From positions 30,137 through 94,136 of the forward strand of contig CAZSFQ010000005.1 of assembly GCA_964606165.1 (NCBI GenBank): a DNA stretch of 64,000 nucleotides, in the 5' to 3' direction. The stretch comes from UBA4923 sp964606165 (GTDB lineage Bacteria; Bacillota; Clostridia; Saccharofermentanales; DTU023). Shown one piece after another: positions 25,700-33,862 of this stretch (within the stretch, counting starts at the first letter, position 1; every line of letters begins with the position of its first letter). The notes under the pieces were generated by a model. The model made no database searches. It was not told the origin of the DNA and was given only the letters and a program-made list of their open reading frames with translations. The position numbers were made by a program, and so were the translations under genes.

Positions 25700-25705
25700 C
25701 GTGTT

Positions 25706-25796
25706 TGGCGGAGATGGAGGGATTCGAACCCTCGTGCCGGTCACCCGACAAACGCTTTTCGAGAGCGCCCCGTTATGGCCACTTCGGTACATCTCC
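25706..25796 (-). tRNA. tRNA-Ser (anticodon CGA)
   Basis: On the minus strand a 91-base cloverleaf: acceptor GGAGATG/CATCTCC, discriminator G and encoded CCA, D-arm, anticodon loop CTCGAAA closed by CGCT/AGCG (anticodon CGA, reading UCG), a long serine-type variable arm, and T-arm GAGGGTTCGAATCCCTC. The long variable arm confirms serine. The 3' flank carries an AT-rich acquired-looking gene. Confidence 0.95.
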
Positions 25797-25814
25797 GTGC
25801 CGGGCACCAGTTTA

Positions 25815-26393
25815 TCACAGGCCGGTAGCTTTTTGAAACAGAAGGTCCGTCAGCGGTTCCTCCATGGCGGCCGGACTCTCAAGGAGCCAGGATCCCATCC
25901 GGTCCCGGGGGATGATGACCGGCATGCGCTGGTGGATGTGGGAGAAGCCGGGGGCCGCGTCACGTGTCAGGATGACGAAGGCCGGCAGGGGACTGTCCTG
26001 TTCCTGACGGTAGCAGGCGGCCAGAAAAAGAGGCCCTTGGGGGAGAAAAAATTTGTAGCGCACCTTGCGCTTGTCAACCGCCTGCCATTCGTAGTAGCCG
26101 CTGGCCGGGATCAGACAGCGCCGCAGGCGCATGGAATCGCGAAAAAGGGGCTTTTCCAGAGCCGTCTCACTTCTGGCATTGATCACCGGCCGGCTGCCAT
26201 AGCCCTTGAATCCCCACTTCATGGCCTGGTAGGCTTCAAGGTCTGTCTGGACCGGGACTACATCGGAGGGGAAGATTTCTCCCTGGGTCTTCAGCTGACG
26301 GACTTGTTCCGGGCCTGTTGAACTGCCTTCGAAGTGCCTGGCGATGCGCTCAAGATCGGGATCACTGAGTTCGATGTAATAGCGGCCGCACAC
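25815..26393 (-). CDS. SRAP-family abasic-site-protecting protein (YedK/HMCES-like)
   Basis: SRAP proteins form a thiazolidine crosslink to abasic sites in single-stranded DNA through Cys2, shielding them during replication. The start must be GTG 26393: it places Cys right after the initiator (M-CGRYY), and an AGGAGGT site precedes it; reading from the upstream ATG at 26480 would bury the essential Cys. Other active-site elements are present: NARSET, GYYEW (Glu) and HQRMPVI (His). The 192-residue length is slightly short but normal. It is transcribed away from the MATE gene, with a 59-base shared promoter region. Confidence 0.95.
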   Translation of the reverse strand: MCGRYYIELSDPDLERIARHFEGSSTGPEQVRQLKTQGEIFPSDVVPVQTDLEAYQAMKWGFKGYGSRPVINARSETALEKPLFRDSMRLRRCLIPASGYYEWQAVDKRKVRYKFFLPQGPLFLAACYRQEQDSPLPAFVILTRDAAPGFSHIHQRMPVIIPRDRMGSWLLESPAAMEEPLTDLLFQKATGL

Positions 26394-26452
26394 GGAAAAC
26401 ACCTCCTCTGCCTTTATGCCCATTGTAATGCATCTGTGGTTTAATAGACGGG

Positions 26453-27850
26453 ATGACTGACAAACAGATGGAAAAAACAAGACGGATGGCGGAGGCGAAA
26501 GTCTTCCCCCTGCTGGTGCGCATGTCGGGGCCGGCCATGTTCTCCATGCTGATCATGTCGCTTTACAACATCGTCGACAGTCTTTTTGTCAGCGCCGTAT
26601 CCGAGATTGCCCTCCGGTCGGTCAGCATCATTTTCCCGGTTCAACAGCTCATGGTCGCCTTCGCGGTCGGCACCTCCGTCGGAGTCAACTCCTATGTAGC
26701 CCGCAGGCTGGGGGCGGAGGATCCTGAAACGGCAAGCGCCGCGGCCTCGCATGGACTGGCCCTGTCCTTCGTCAACTGGATGATCTTTCTTCTGGCAGGT
26801 TCCCTGCTGGCGCCTGTCGTCGTCAACCTCTTCTCGAATCACGAGGAAGTCATCGGCGGCAGTGTGGCCTACCTGCGGATTGTGACCATGGCCTCCATCG
26901 GCCTCTTCTGGCAGATCCACTGCGAAAAAATCTTCCAGGCAACGGGCAACATGACCCGGGCCATGTACATCCAACTGATGGGTGCCCTGCTCAACATCGT
27001 TCTGGATCCCATCCTGATCTTCGGCTGGTTTGGTCTTCCGGCCATGGGTGTCCGCGGTGCCGCCATCGCCACGGTCTTCTCGCAAATTGTCGCCGGCGCT
27101 GTCGCCCTTTATCTGGTGCTCCGCAAGGAGGCAGTTGTCCGGGTCAGGCTTAGGGGCTTTCGTTTCCAAAAACACATTTTGGCCTCGATCTACCGCGTCG
27201 GCCTGCCCTCCCTGGTTATGCAGTCGGTGACTGCCATGGTCGGCATGGTCTTCAATATGATTATCCTGCCCTTTTCAGAAATCGCGATTACGGTTCTGGG
27301 CGTCTATCTGAAACTGGAGTCCTTTGTTTTCATGCCCGTCTTCGGCATCGGGCAGGGCATGCTGCCCTTGATGGCTTACAACTTCGGCGCCAAACGCTAT
27401 GACCGTGTCCGCCAGACCCTGAAAAGCGGTTTTATCCTGATGGCCGGGATCATGTCCTTTTCCACCATCCTGTTCCAGTTGATCCCCCGCCTCCTCCTGA
27501 GCGCCTTCAACGCGACCGAGGAGATGTATGCCATGGGAATTCCGGCATTCAGGAACATTTCCCTGTGTTTTATTTTCGCGGGGGTCGCCATCATCCTGTC
27601 CATCTCATTCCAGGCCCTTGGCAGGGGAACCTACAGCCTTTTTATTTCAATCTTCCGCCAGCTGGTCCTGCTTTTGCCCCTGGCCAGACTGTTCGCTGTC
27701 TGGCATCTGGATTATGTCTGGTACTCCTATGCCATATCGGATCTGGGCGCAGCCCTCATGGCAATATTCCTCTTTCGCCGGCTTTCAGCAAAAATCATGC
27801 CGTCAGGACAGGAAGAGGCGGAGGCGGGATTAGGCAGGGAAGCGGCCTAG
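26453..27850 (+). CDS. MATE-family multidrug/cation exporter
   Basis: 465-residue membrane protein with 12 predicted segments in two related halves, of the Na+/H+-coupled MATE/DinF type. Family-like stretches include FSMLIMSLYNIVDSLFVS near the start, ARRLGAEDPE, GNMTRAMYIQ and LNIVLDPILIFG, with PSLVMQSVTAMVGMVFNMII opening the second half. It exports drugs or metabolites across the membrane; the substrate is unknown. ATG 26453 has only a weak ribosome binding site. It is probably a single-gene unit because a long spacer with a promoter precedes pyrG. Confidence 0.93.
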   Translation: MTDKQMEKTRRMAEAKVFPLLVRMSGPAMFSMLIMSLYNIVDSLFVSAVSEIALRSVSIIFPVQQLMVAFAVGTSVGVNSYVARRLGAEDPETASAAASHGLALSFVNWMIFLLAGSLLAPVVVNLFSNHEEVIGGSVAYLRIVTMASIGLFWQIHCEKIFQATGNMTRAMYIQLMGALLNIVLDPILIFGWFGLPAMGVRGAAIATVFSQIVAGAVALYLVLRKEAVVRVRLRGFRFQKHILASIYRVGLPSLVMQSVTAMVGMVFNMIILPFSEIAITVLGVYLKLESFVFMPVFGIGQGMLPLMAYNFGAKRYDRVRQTLKSGFILMAGIMSFSTILFQLIPRLLLSAFNATEEMYAMGIPAFRNISLCFIFAGVAIILSISFQALGRGTYSLFISIFRQLVLLLPLARLFAVWHLDYVWYSYAISDLGAALMAIFLFRRLSAKIMPSGQEEAEAGLGREAA

Positions 27851-27976
27851 CACGACGCCCGCTTTATTGAAAAATCCTCTCATTTCCATCCAGGATAGAT
27901 CCATCATCGAGGGGGAAGCTCACGGACGCCGGACCAAAGGCCAGGGGCAGGTGAAAGAGGCTTTTTGCCGATCTCG

Positions 27977-27985
27977 TGCTATAGT
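27977..27985 (+). promoter_or_regulatory. Extended -10 promoter before pyrG
   Basis: TGC-TATAGT about 60 bases upstream of the pyrG ATG fits an extended -10 element; no good -35 hexamer is seen. It would start the long rightward run beginning with pyrG-guaB. The rest of the 197-base spacer shows nothing recognisable. Confidence 0.45.
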
Positions 27986-28047
27986 AATTAGAAGATTGCC
28001 AGCCTGAAAGGGTCATGGAGAACTGAGCGGAGAAGGGGTTGGGAAAG

Positions 28048-29688
28048 ATGGCGACCAAGTATATTTTCGTGACAGGCGGCGTGGTGTCGGGACTGGGCAA
28101 GGGGATCACCGCAGCGGCGCTTGGCAGGCTCTTGATCGCCAGGGGCCTGAGTGTCCGCATCCAGAAGTTTGACCCCTACATCAACGTGGATCCCTCCCTC
28201 ATGAGCCCTACCCAGCACGGGGAGATATTCGTGACAGAGGACGGGGCGGAAACCGACCTGGACATCGGCCACTATGAGCGCTTCACCGATGTGGACCTGA
28301 CCTGCGAAAGTGATATCACCTCGGGCCGGGTCTATCTCAATGTCATCAACCGCGAGCGCTCGGGCGGCTATTACGGCGGCACCGTCCAGGTGGTACCCCA
28401 CATCATCAATGAGATCAAGGACCATATCTACAAAGTCTCGGAAGAAGGACAGGTGGATGTCGTCATCTCCGAGATCGGCGGCACCGTCGGTGACATGGAG
28501 GGCCAGCCCTTTATTGAGGCCATCCGCCAGGTCAGCTATGAAGCGGGCCGGGGCAACTGCCTCTTCATCCATGTCACCCTTTTGCCCTACATAAAAAAAC
28601 CGGGCGAGATCAAGACGAAACCGACCCAGCACAGTGTGCATAAGCTGCTCTCTTTTGGGATCCAGCCCGATATTCTGGTATGCCGGACAGAGATGCCGCT
28701 GGATGAATCCATCCGTGAGAAGCTGGCCTTGTTCTGCAATGTGAGCATGGACTCGGTCATTCAGAATATTGACTGCAGCTCAGTCTATGAGCTTCCCCTC
28801 ATCTTTGAAAAAGAGGGCTTCGCCCGGGTCGTCTGTGAAAGGCTGGGACTGGATCACCCCGAACCCTTCCTCGATGACTGGAAGCTGCTGGTGGAAAAAG
28901 CCAGGGCACCACGGGAAAAACTCAACGTCGCCCTGGTGGGCAAGTACACGGAACTACAGGATGCCTATTACAGTGTGATCGAAGCCCTGGACCACGCGGG
29001 GATCGCCTTGGGCGTCGAGCCCGTCATCGATTGGATCGCCAGCGAGGAGCTGGAGGGGCTTTCACCGGCTGAATCGGATGCCCGGCTCGGCGCGGCCCAT
29101 GCCGTCATGGTACCGGGAGGATTCGGGCCGCGGGGCATGGAGGGAATGATCCAGGCCAGCCGGAGCGCGCGGGAGCGGGGCCTTCCCTTTTTCGGGATCG
29201 GCCTCGGCATGCAGATGGCAGTCGTCGACATCGCGCGCCACTTGGCGGGAATTGAGAATGCCCATACCGATGAATACGGGCCCGACCAGGCGGATGTGTT
29301 CTACTATGCCGGTTTGACAGACGCCACAGGCAGCGGTGTTGACCGGATCCCCTTTTGCGAACGGCCCATGCGCAAAGGCGCCTGCCCCATGGTGATTGAA
29401 GAGGACTCCCTGCTGGCAGCAGTTTACGGCAGCCTTGAGACATCCGAACGCCACCACCACCGCAGGGAATTCAACCCTGCCTACTCCGGTGTTCTGGCGT
29501 CGGCCGGGCTGCGTTTCGCCGGCATGTCACCCGACGGCCGTCTGGTTGAGGCTGTCGAGCTGCCCGGCCATCCCTTCTTTGTCGGCACCATCTACCACCC
29601 TGAATTCAAATCGCGGCCAACCAGGCCTCATCCGCTTTTTCTGGCCCTGATCGAAAAGGCAATTGCTTACAAGAGAGGAGACAATTAG
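28048..29688 (+). CDS. pyrG: CTP synthase with glutaminase cysteine replaced by Gly
   Basis: Makes CTP from UTP and ATP; ammonia normally comes from glutamine in a C-terminal class I amidotransferase domain. The synthetase half is standard (FVTGGVVSGLGKGI, DPYINVDPSLMSPTQHGE, EIGGTVGDMEG). In the amidotransferase half PGGFGPRG and the catalytic His/Glu in HPEF are present, but the nucleophile motif, usually GICLGMQ, reads GIGLGMQ: codon 385 is GGC (Gly) where a Cys codon is expected. The enzyme may use free ammonia only, unless this is a base-call error (T to G). ATG 28048 is preferred over TTG 28039. 546 residues, normal length. Confidence 0.96.
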   Translation: MATKYIFVTGGVVSGLGKGITAAALGRLLIARGLSVRIQKFDPYINVDPSLMSPTQHGEIFVTEDGAETDLDIGHYERFTDVDLTCESDITSGRVYLNVINRERSGGYYGGTVQVVPHIINEIKDHIYKVSEEGQVDVVISEIGGTVGDMEGQPFIEAIRQVSYEAGRGNCLFIHVTLLPYIKKPGEIKTKPTQHSVHKLLSFGIQPDILVCRTEMPLDESIREKLALFCNVSMDSVIQNIDCSSVYELPLIFEKEGFARVVCERLGLDHPEPFLDDWKLLVEKARAPREKLNVALVGKYTELQDAYYSVIEALDHAGIALGVEPVIDWIASEELEGLSPAESDARLGAAHAVMVPGGFGPRGMEGMIQASRSARERGLPFFGIGLGMQMAVVDIARHLAGIENAHTDEYGPDQADVFYYAGLTDATGSGVDRIPFCERPMRKGACPMVIEEDSLLAAVYGSLETSERHHHRREFNPAYSGVLASAGLRFAGMSPDGRLVEAVELPGHPFFVGTIYHPEFKSRPTRPHPLFLALIEKAIAYKRGDN

Positions 29689-31194
29689 ATGGCTGAAATC
29701 ATCCCTGAACTATCACGAACCTTCAGCGAATACCTCCTGGTACCGAACCGGACAAGCCATGCCTGCGTTCCCGCCAATGTGGACATGGCGACACCCCTGG
29801 TGCGTTACAGTAAAACAGAGGGCGGCAGTTCCATTACTTTGAGCATTCCCCTGGTCTCCGCCATTATGCAGTCAGTCTCGGGAGACCGGATGGCCGTGGC
29901 GCTCGCCCGTGAAGGCGGGCTTTCCTTTATTTACGGGTCGCAGCCCATCGACCAGCAATGCGACATGGTCAGGAAGGTCAAAAAATTCAAGGCGGGCTTC
30001 GTTCCCAGCGACAGCAACCTTGGTCCGGATGACAAGCTTTCGGACATCGTCCGCCTGAAAAAAAAGACGGGACATTCCACAGTTCCCATCACCGAGGACG
30101 GGACGGCGACCGGCAGGCTGGTCGGGATCGTAACCAGCCGTGACTACCGTGTTTCCAGGCTGGACCCCCAAACGCCCGTCAGGGACTTCATGACCCCCCT
30201 GGAGGAGATTGTCTTTGGCCGCGAGGGCATCAGCCTGAGCGAAGCCAACGATATCATCTGGGACCACAAGCTCAATCAGCTGCCCATCCTGGATGAGCAG
30301 GGCCGCCTTGTGTCCCTGGTCTTTCGCAAAGACTACGACGCCCACAAGGACAACCCCGGGGAGATGCTGGATGCCCGCAAACGTCTTCTGGCAGGGGCGG
30401 GAATCAACACTCATGATTACAAGGAAAGGGTGCCGGCCCTGCTCGACGCCGGATGTGACGTGCTCTGTATTGACTCTTCCGATGGTTTCTCGGACTGGCA
30501 GAAGGACACCATTGAATTTATCCGCCATGAATACGGCCCGGACCTGCCTCTTGGCGCCGGCAACGTGGTGGATGAGGATGGTTTCCGCTTCCTGGCTCAA
30601 GCGGGCGCGTCTTTTATCAAGGTCGGAATCGGCGGCGGTTCCATCTGCATCACCCGTGAACAGAAGGGGATCGGGAGGGGCCAGGCTTCGGCCCTGATGG
30701 CCGTGGCAAAGGCACGCGACCGCTGGGAAGAGGAAACAGGCGTCTACATTCCCCTTTGCTCCGATGGCGGAATCGTCCACGATTACCACATGGTGCTGGC
30801 CCTGGCCATGGGGGCCGATTTCCTGATGCTGGGCCGGTATTTCGCCCGCTTCGATGAGAGCCCGACCCGGCGGGTGCTCTTCAACGGCACCTATGTCAAG
30901 GAATACTGGGGCGAGGGTTCCAACCGGGCGCGCAACTGGCAGCGCTACGACGACGGCGGCGCCGGACAGATGCTCTTCGAGGAAGGGGTTGACTCCTACG
31001 TCCCCTACGCGGGGAAACTGGCCGACAATGTCCCCACGACCCTGGCCAAGATCAAGGCGACCATGTGTGCCTGCGGGGCGCTCAACCTGGATGAGCTTTC
31101 ACACAGGGCCCGGCTGGTCGTCGTGTCGCCGACCAGCATCGTGGAAGGAGGCGCCCACGACGTGATCCACAAGGAAAGCGATATGGGCAATTGA
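29689..31194 (+). CDS. guaB: IMP dehydrogenase
   Basis: NAD-dependent oxidation of IMP to XMP, the committed step to GTP. 501 residues: a TIM barrel interrupted by a CBS pair (about residues 105-230; VPITEDG, VRDFMTP, LPILDEQGRLVSL), the catalytic loop VGIGGGSICITREQKG with the active Cys, and the flap region EYWGEGSNRARNW. The loop has GIGGGS instead of the usual GIGPGS. Start ATG 29689 behind GAGGAG. It follows pyrG with no gap, so CTP and GTP synthesis are expressed together. An atypical but recognisable Firmicutes IMPDH subtype. Confidence 0.95.
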   Translation: MAEIIPELSRTFSEYLLVPNRTSHACVPANVDMATPLVRYSKTEGGSSITLSIPLVSAIMQSVSGDRMAVALAREGGLSFIYGSQPIDQQCDMVRKVKKFKAGFVPSDSNLGPDDKLSDIVRLKKKTGHSTVPITEDGTATGRLVGIVTSRDYRVSRLDPQTPVRDFMTPLEEIVFGREGISLSEANDIIWDHKLNQLPILDEQGRLVSLVFRKDYDAHKDNPGEMLDARKRLLAGAGINTHDYKERVPALLDAGCDVLCIDSSDGFSDWQKDTIEFIRHEYGPDLPLGAGNVVDEDGFRFLAQAGASFIKVGIGGGSICITREQKGIGRGQASALMAVAKARDRWEEETGVYIPLCSDGGIVHDYHMVLALAMGADFLMLGRYFARFDESPTRRVLFNGTYVKEYWGEGSNRARNWQRYDDGGAGQMLFEEGVDSYVPYAGKLADNVPTTLAKIKATMCACGALNLDELSHRARLVVVSPTSIVEGGAHDVIHKESDMGN

Positions 31195-31218
31195 TAAGAA
31201 AATACTTCTGTGTATAAT
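31191..31218 (+). promoter_or_regulatory. Sigma-A-type promoter for greA-lysS
   Basis: TTGATA (31191-31196) and TATAAT (31213-31218) separated by 16 bases, overlapping the guaB stop and about 44 bases before the greA start. It allows greA and the genes after it to be transcribed independently of pyrG-guaB. Confidence 0.8.
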
Positions 31219-31261
31219 AGGGCAATTGCAAAATAAATGAAAAGAGGGAAACAGAGAAGCG

Positions 31262-31756
31262 ATGGCTGAAACAGTCTATGAGATGACCTATGGGAAGATT
31301 CGTGAATACCAGCAGGAGCTGGAAGACCGCAAGACGCGGGTGGCGGCGGAGATTGCCGAACGGTTGAAAGAAGCGCGCGCTCATGGCGACATTACTGAGA
31401 ACTCTGAATTCGATGATGCTAAACAGGCTTACGCGGACAACGACATACGGATTGCCGAGATTGAAGAGATTTTGAAAAATGCCAAGGTAATCGACGAAAA
31501 GGGCATCAGCCGGACACGGGTGACCCTGGGAGGCCAGGTCCTTTTGCGCAATGAAGACAGCGGGGTGGAACAGGAGTACATGATCGTTTCCGCCAAGGAG
31601 GAGGATATCCTCATCGGCAAGCTTTCCAGTGAGTCACCGGTCGGCCAGGCCATCCTGGGCAAAAAGAAGGGGGACGTCGTCGAGGTTCACACACCTGTCG
31701 GCTTGATCCGCTACTCGGTGGCCCGCATTTCGAAGCCGAAAGGACTGAATGAATGA
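31262..31756 (+). CDS. greA: Transcription elongation factor GreA
   Basis: Rescues backtracked RNA polymerase by stimulating transcript cleavage. 164 residues: an N-terminal coiled coil with the acidic tip GDITENSEFDDAK (Asp/Glu pair that coordinates the catalytic metal) and a C-terminal FKBP-like domain (SPVGQAILGKKKGDVVEV). ATG 31262. It has its own promoter and overlaps lysS by four bases (ATGA), the classical greA-lysS arrangement of Firmicutes. Confidence 0.97.
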   Translation: MAETVYEMTYGKIREYQQELEDRKTRVAAEIAERLKEARAHGDITENSEFDDAKQAYADNDIRIAEIEEILKNAKVIDEKGISRTRVTLGGQVLLRNEDSGVEQEYMIVSAKEEDILIGKLSSESPVGQAILGKKKGDVVEVHTPVGLIRYSVARISKPKGLNE

Positions 31757-33255
31757 CCAATGAGAAGGGACCGTCAGACCAGCGGGATTCGCTTCCCGAG
31801 CAGATGCGGTACCGTCTGGACAAACTGAACAGGCTGCGGTCGGAAGGCAGGGACCCCTACAGGCTTACCCGGTGTGATGTGACACATGGGGCATCGGAGG
31901 TGGCCGCCAATTTCGAGCAGCTGGAAGGCGAAACCGTTTCAGTCGCCGGCCGTATCATGGCCAGGCGCGGCATGGGCAAGGTCTCTTTTGCCGACCTGCT
32001 GGACCGGACCGGGACCATCCAGATCTTCAGCCGCCTCGATCAGCTCGGCCAGGATTCCTATGAGGCCTGGCAGGAACTTGACCTGGGCGACCTGGTTGCT
32101 GTGACCGGCCAGGTTTTCCGCACCAGGATGGGGGAGATCTCGGTCCGCAACGCGTCCTGGACCCTGCTGGCCAAATCGCTGCGCCCCCTGCCTGAGAAAT
32201 TTCACGGCCTGCGCGACACCGATCTGCGCTACCGCAAGCGCTACCTGGACCTCATGGTCAATCCCGAGGTTCGCGACACCTTCGAAAAACGCGGCCGTAT
32301 CATCCGGCTGATCCGCGGGGAACTGGACCGGCGCGGCTATCTGGAAGTTGAAACGCCCCTGCTCAACACCATCGCGGGCGGCGCGTCGGCCCGCCCCTTT
32401 ACCACCCATCACAACGCGTTGGACCTGGATCTCTTTTTGCGTGTCTCGCCGGAATTGTATCTGAAACGGCTGATTGTCGGCGGCCTGGAACGTGTCTACG
32501 AGATCGGCCGCAATTTCCGAAACGAAGGCATGAGCACCCGGCATAACCCCGAATTCACCATGCTTGAACTTTACCAGGCTTACGGCGACTACCACACCAT
32601 GATGGACATCACGGAAGCTCTATTTTCCATCTGCTGCCTTGAAATATGCGGCAGCTATGATATTGACTACCAGGGGACAGCCATCTCCATGAAGCCGCCT
32701 TTCCAGCGCCTGTCCATGATTGAGGCCGTGCGTCAGCATACAGGTCTCGATTTTGATGTATTGAAGACGGATGAAGAGGCCCGTGAGGCTGCCAAGAGCT
32801 ACGGGCTGGACCAGGTGACAGCCAAGATGACCTGGGGAGAGATATTGAATGCCTGTTTTGAAGCCTATGTGGAAGAGAAACTGATCCAGCCGACATTTTT
32901 GATTGACTACCCGGTCGAGATCTCACCCTTGACCAAGATCAAGCCGGGCACGGACGGCCGGCTGACCGAGCGTTTCGAGATCTTCGCTGTCGGCCGTGAG
33001 CACGGCAATGCCTACAGCGAGCTGAATGATCCATTCGACCAGCGGGAGCGCTTTGCCGACCAGCAGCGCCGCCGTGATGCCGGGGATGACGAAGCGCAGC
33101 TGCCGGACGAGGATTTTGTTGAGGCGCTGGAGTACGGCATGCCGCCGACCGGGGGCCTGGGCATCGGCATTGACCGCCTGGTCATGCTTCTGACCAACCA
33201 GCCTTCCATCCGTGACGTCCTGCTCTTTCCAACCATGAAGCCCCAGGATGGATAA
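31753..33255 (+). CDS. lysS: Lysyl-tRNA synthetase, class II
   Basis: Charges tRNA-Lys in the cytoplasm. 500 residues: an N-terminal OB-fold anticodon-binding domain (SVAGRIMARRGMGKVSFADL), class II motif 1 around RYLDLMVNPEVRDTF, motif 2 FRNEGMSTRHNPEFTMLE, and motif 3 GLGIGIDRLVMLL at the end. Residue choice matches bacterial class II LysRS rather than class I. ATG overlaps the greA stop; its own last 8 bases overlap the following glycosylase gene. Confidence 0.97.
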   Translation: MTNEKGPSDQRDSLPEQMRYRLDKLNRLRSEGRDPYRLTRCDVTHGASEVAANFEQLEGETVSVAGRIMARRGMGKVSFADLLDRTGTIQIFSRLDQLGQDSYEAWQELDLGDLVAVTGQVFRTRMGEISVRNASWTLLAKSLRPLPEKFHGLRDTDLRYRKRYLDLMVNPEVRDTFEKRGRIIRLIRGELDRRGYLEVETPLLNTIAGGASARPFTTHHNALDLDLFLRVSPELYLKRLIVGGLERVYEIGRNFRNEGMSTRHNPEFTMLELYQAYGDYHTMMDITEALFSICCLEICGSYDIDYQGTAISMKPPFQRLSMIEAVRQHTGLDFDVLKTDEEAREAAKSYGLDQVTAKMTWGEILNACFEAYVEEKLIQPTFLIDYPVEISPLTKIKPGTDGRLTERFEIFAVGREHGNAYSELNDPFDQRERFADQQRRRDAGDDEAQLPDEDFVEALEYGMPPTGGLGIGIDRLVMLLTNQPSIRDVLLFPTMKPQDG

Positions 33256-33862
33256 GTCTGTGGAACAGCCGGTGACACTGAGTGAAAACTGGCAGGCATT
33301 TGTGGAAAAATGTAAGAACTGCCATGCCTGCGCCCTGGCCGACTCCAGACAGCATGTGGTCATCTGGCGGGGCGGGGTCAGGGCCCCCCTGATTATTCTG
33401 GGTGAGGGGCCGGGAGCGGATGAGGACCGGCAGGGGATTCCCTTTGTCGGCCGGTCAGGCCGGCTGCTGGATCTTCTGCTCACAAGCTTTGACCTCAAGC
33501 CGGAAGACTACCATATCTGTAACATCGTCAAATGCCGGCCTCCCGGCAACCGGGTGCCGACCCGCGAAGAGGCGGCCGCCTGCCGGCCCCTGCTCAAGGA
33601 ACAGATGCTTTTTGTCCGCCCTGCTGTCTACCTGCTGATGGGGGCGACGGCCTTCCGCTACTTCACCGGGTCGGAGGAGGGAATCTCCAAGGCAAGAGGG
33701 ATCTGGACGGTTTCCAACAAGTGCCACATTATGCCGACCTTTCACCCGGCCTATGTCTTGCGCGATCCCTCGAAAAAGATCTACTTGTGGAAGGACATGG
33801 CTTCGGTCAGACAGAAGCTGGAGGAGCTTGACCTGGTCGGACCCTTGCAGCGGCCTTCATGA
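33248..33862 (+). CDS. Uracil-DNA glycosylase, family 4 (Fe-S)
   Basis: Removes uracil from DNA. 204 residues with the family 4 hallmarks: an N-terminal CKNCHACALA Cys pair plus two later Cys residues (VKCRPPGN and AAACRP) that hold a [4Fe-4S] cluster, motif A GEGPGADEDRQGIPFVG, and motif B FHPAYVLR with the catalytic-loop His. Start ATG 33248 inside the end of lysS; its stop overlaps the uvrB start (ATGA), pairing two DNA-repair genes. Confidence 0.95.
   Translation: MDKSVEQPVTLSENWQAFVEKCKNCHACALADSRQHVVIWRGGVRAPLIILGEGPGADEDRQGIPFVGRSGRLLDLLLTSFDLKPEDYHICNIVKCRPPGNRVPTREEAAACRPLLKEQMLFVRPAVYLLMGATAFRYFTGSEEGISKARGIWTVSNKCHIMPTFHPAYVLRDPSKKIYLWKDMASVRQKLEELDLVGPLQRPS

Noticed and set aside
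25815..26480. SRAP gene starting at 26480
   Set aside because: The catalytic Cys must follow the initiator Met directly, which only GTG 26393 provides.
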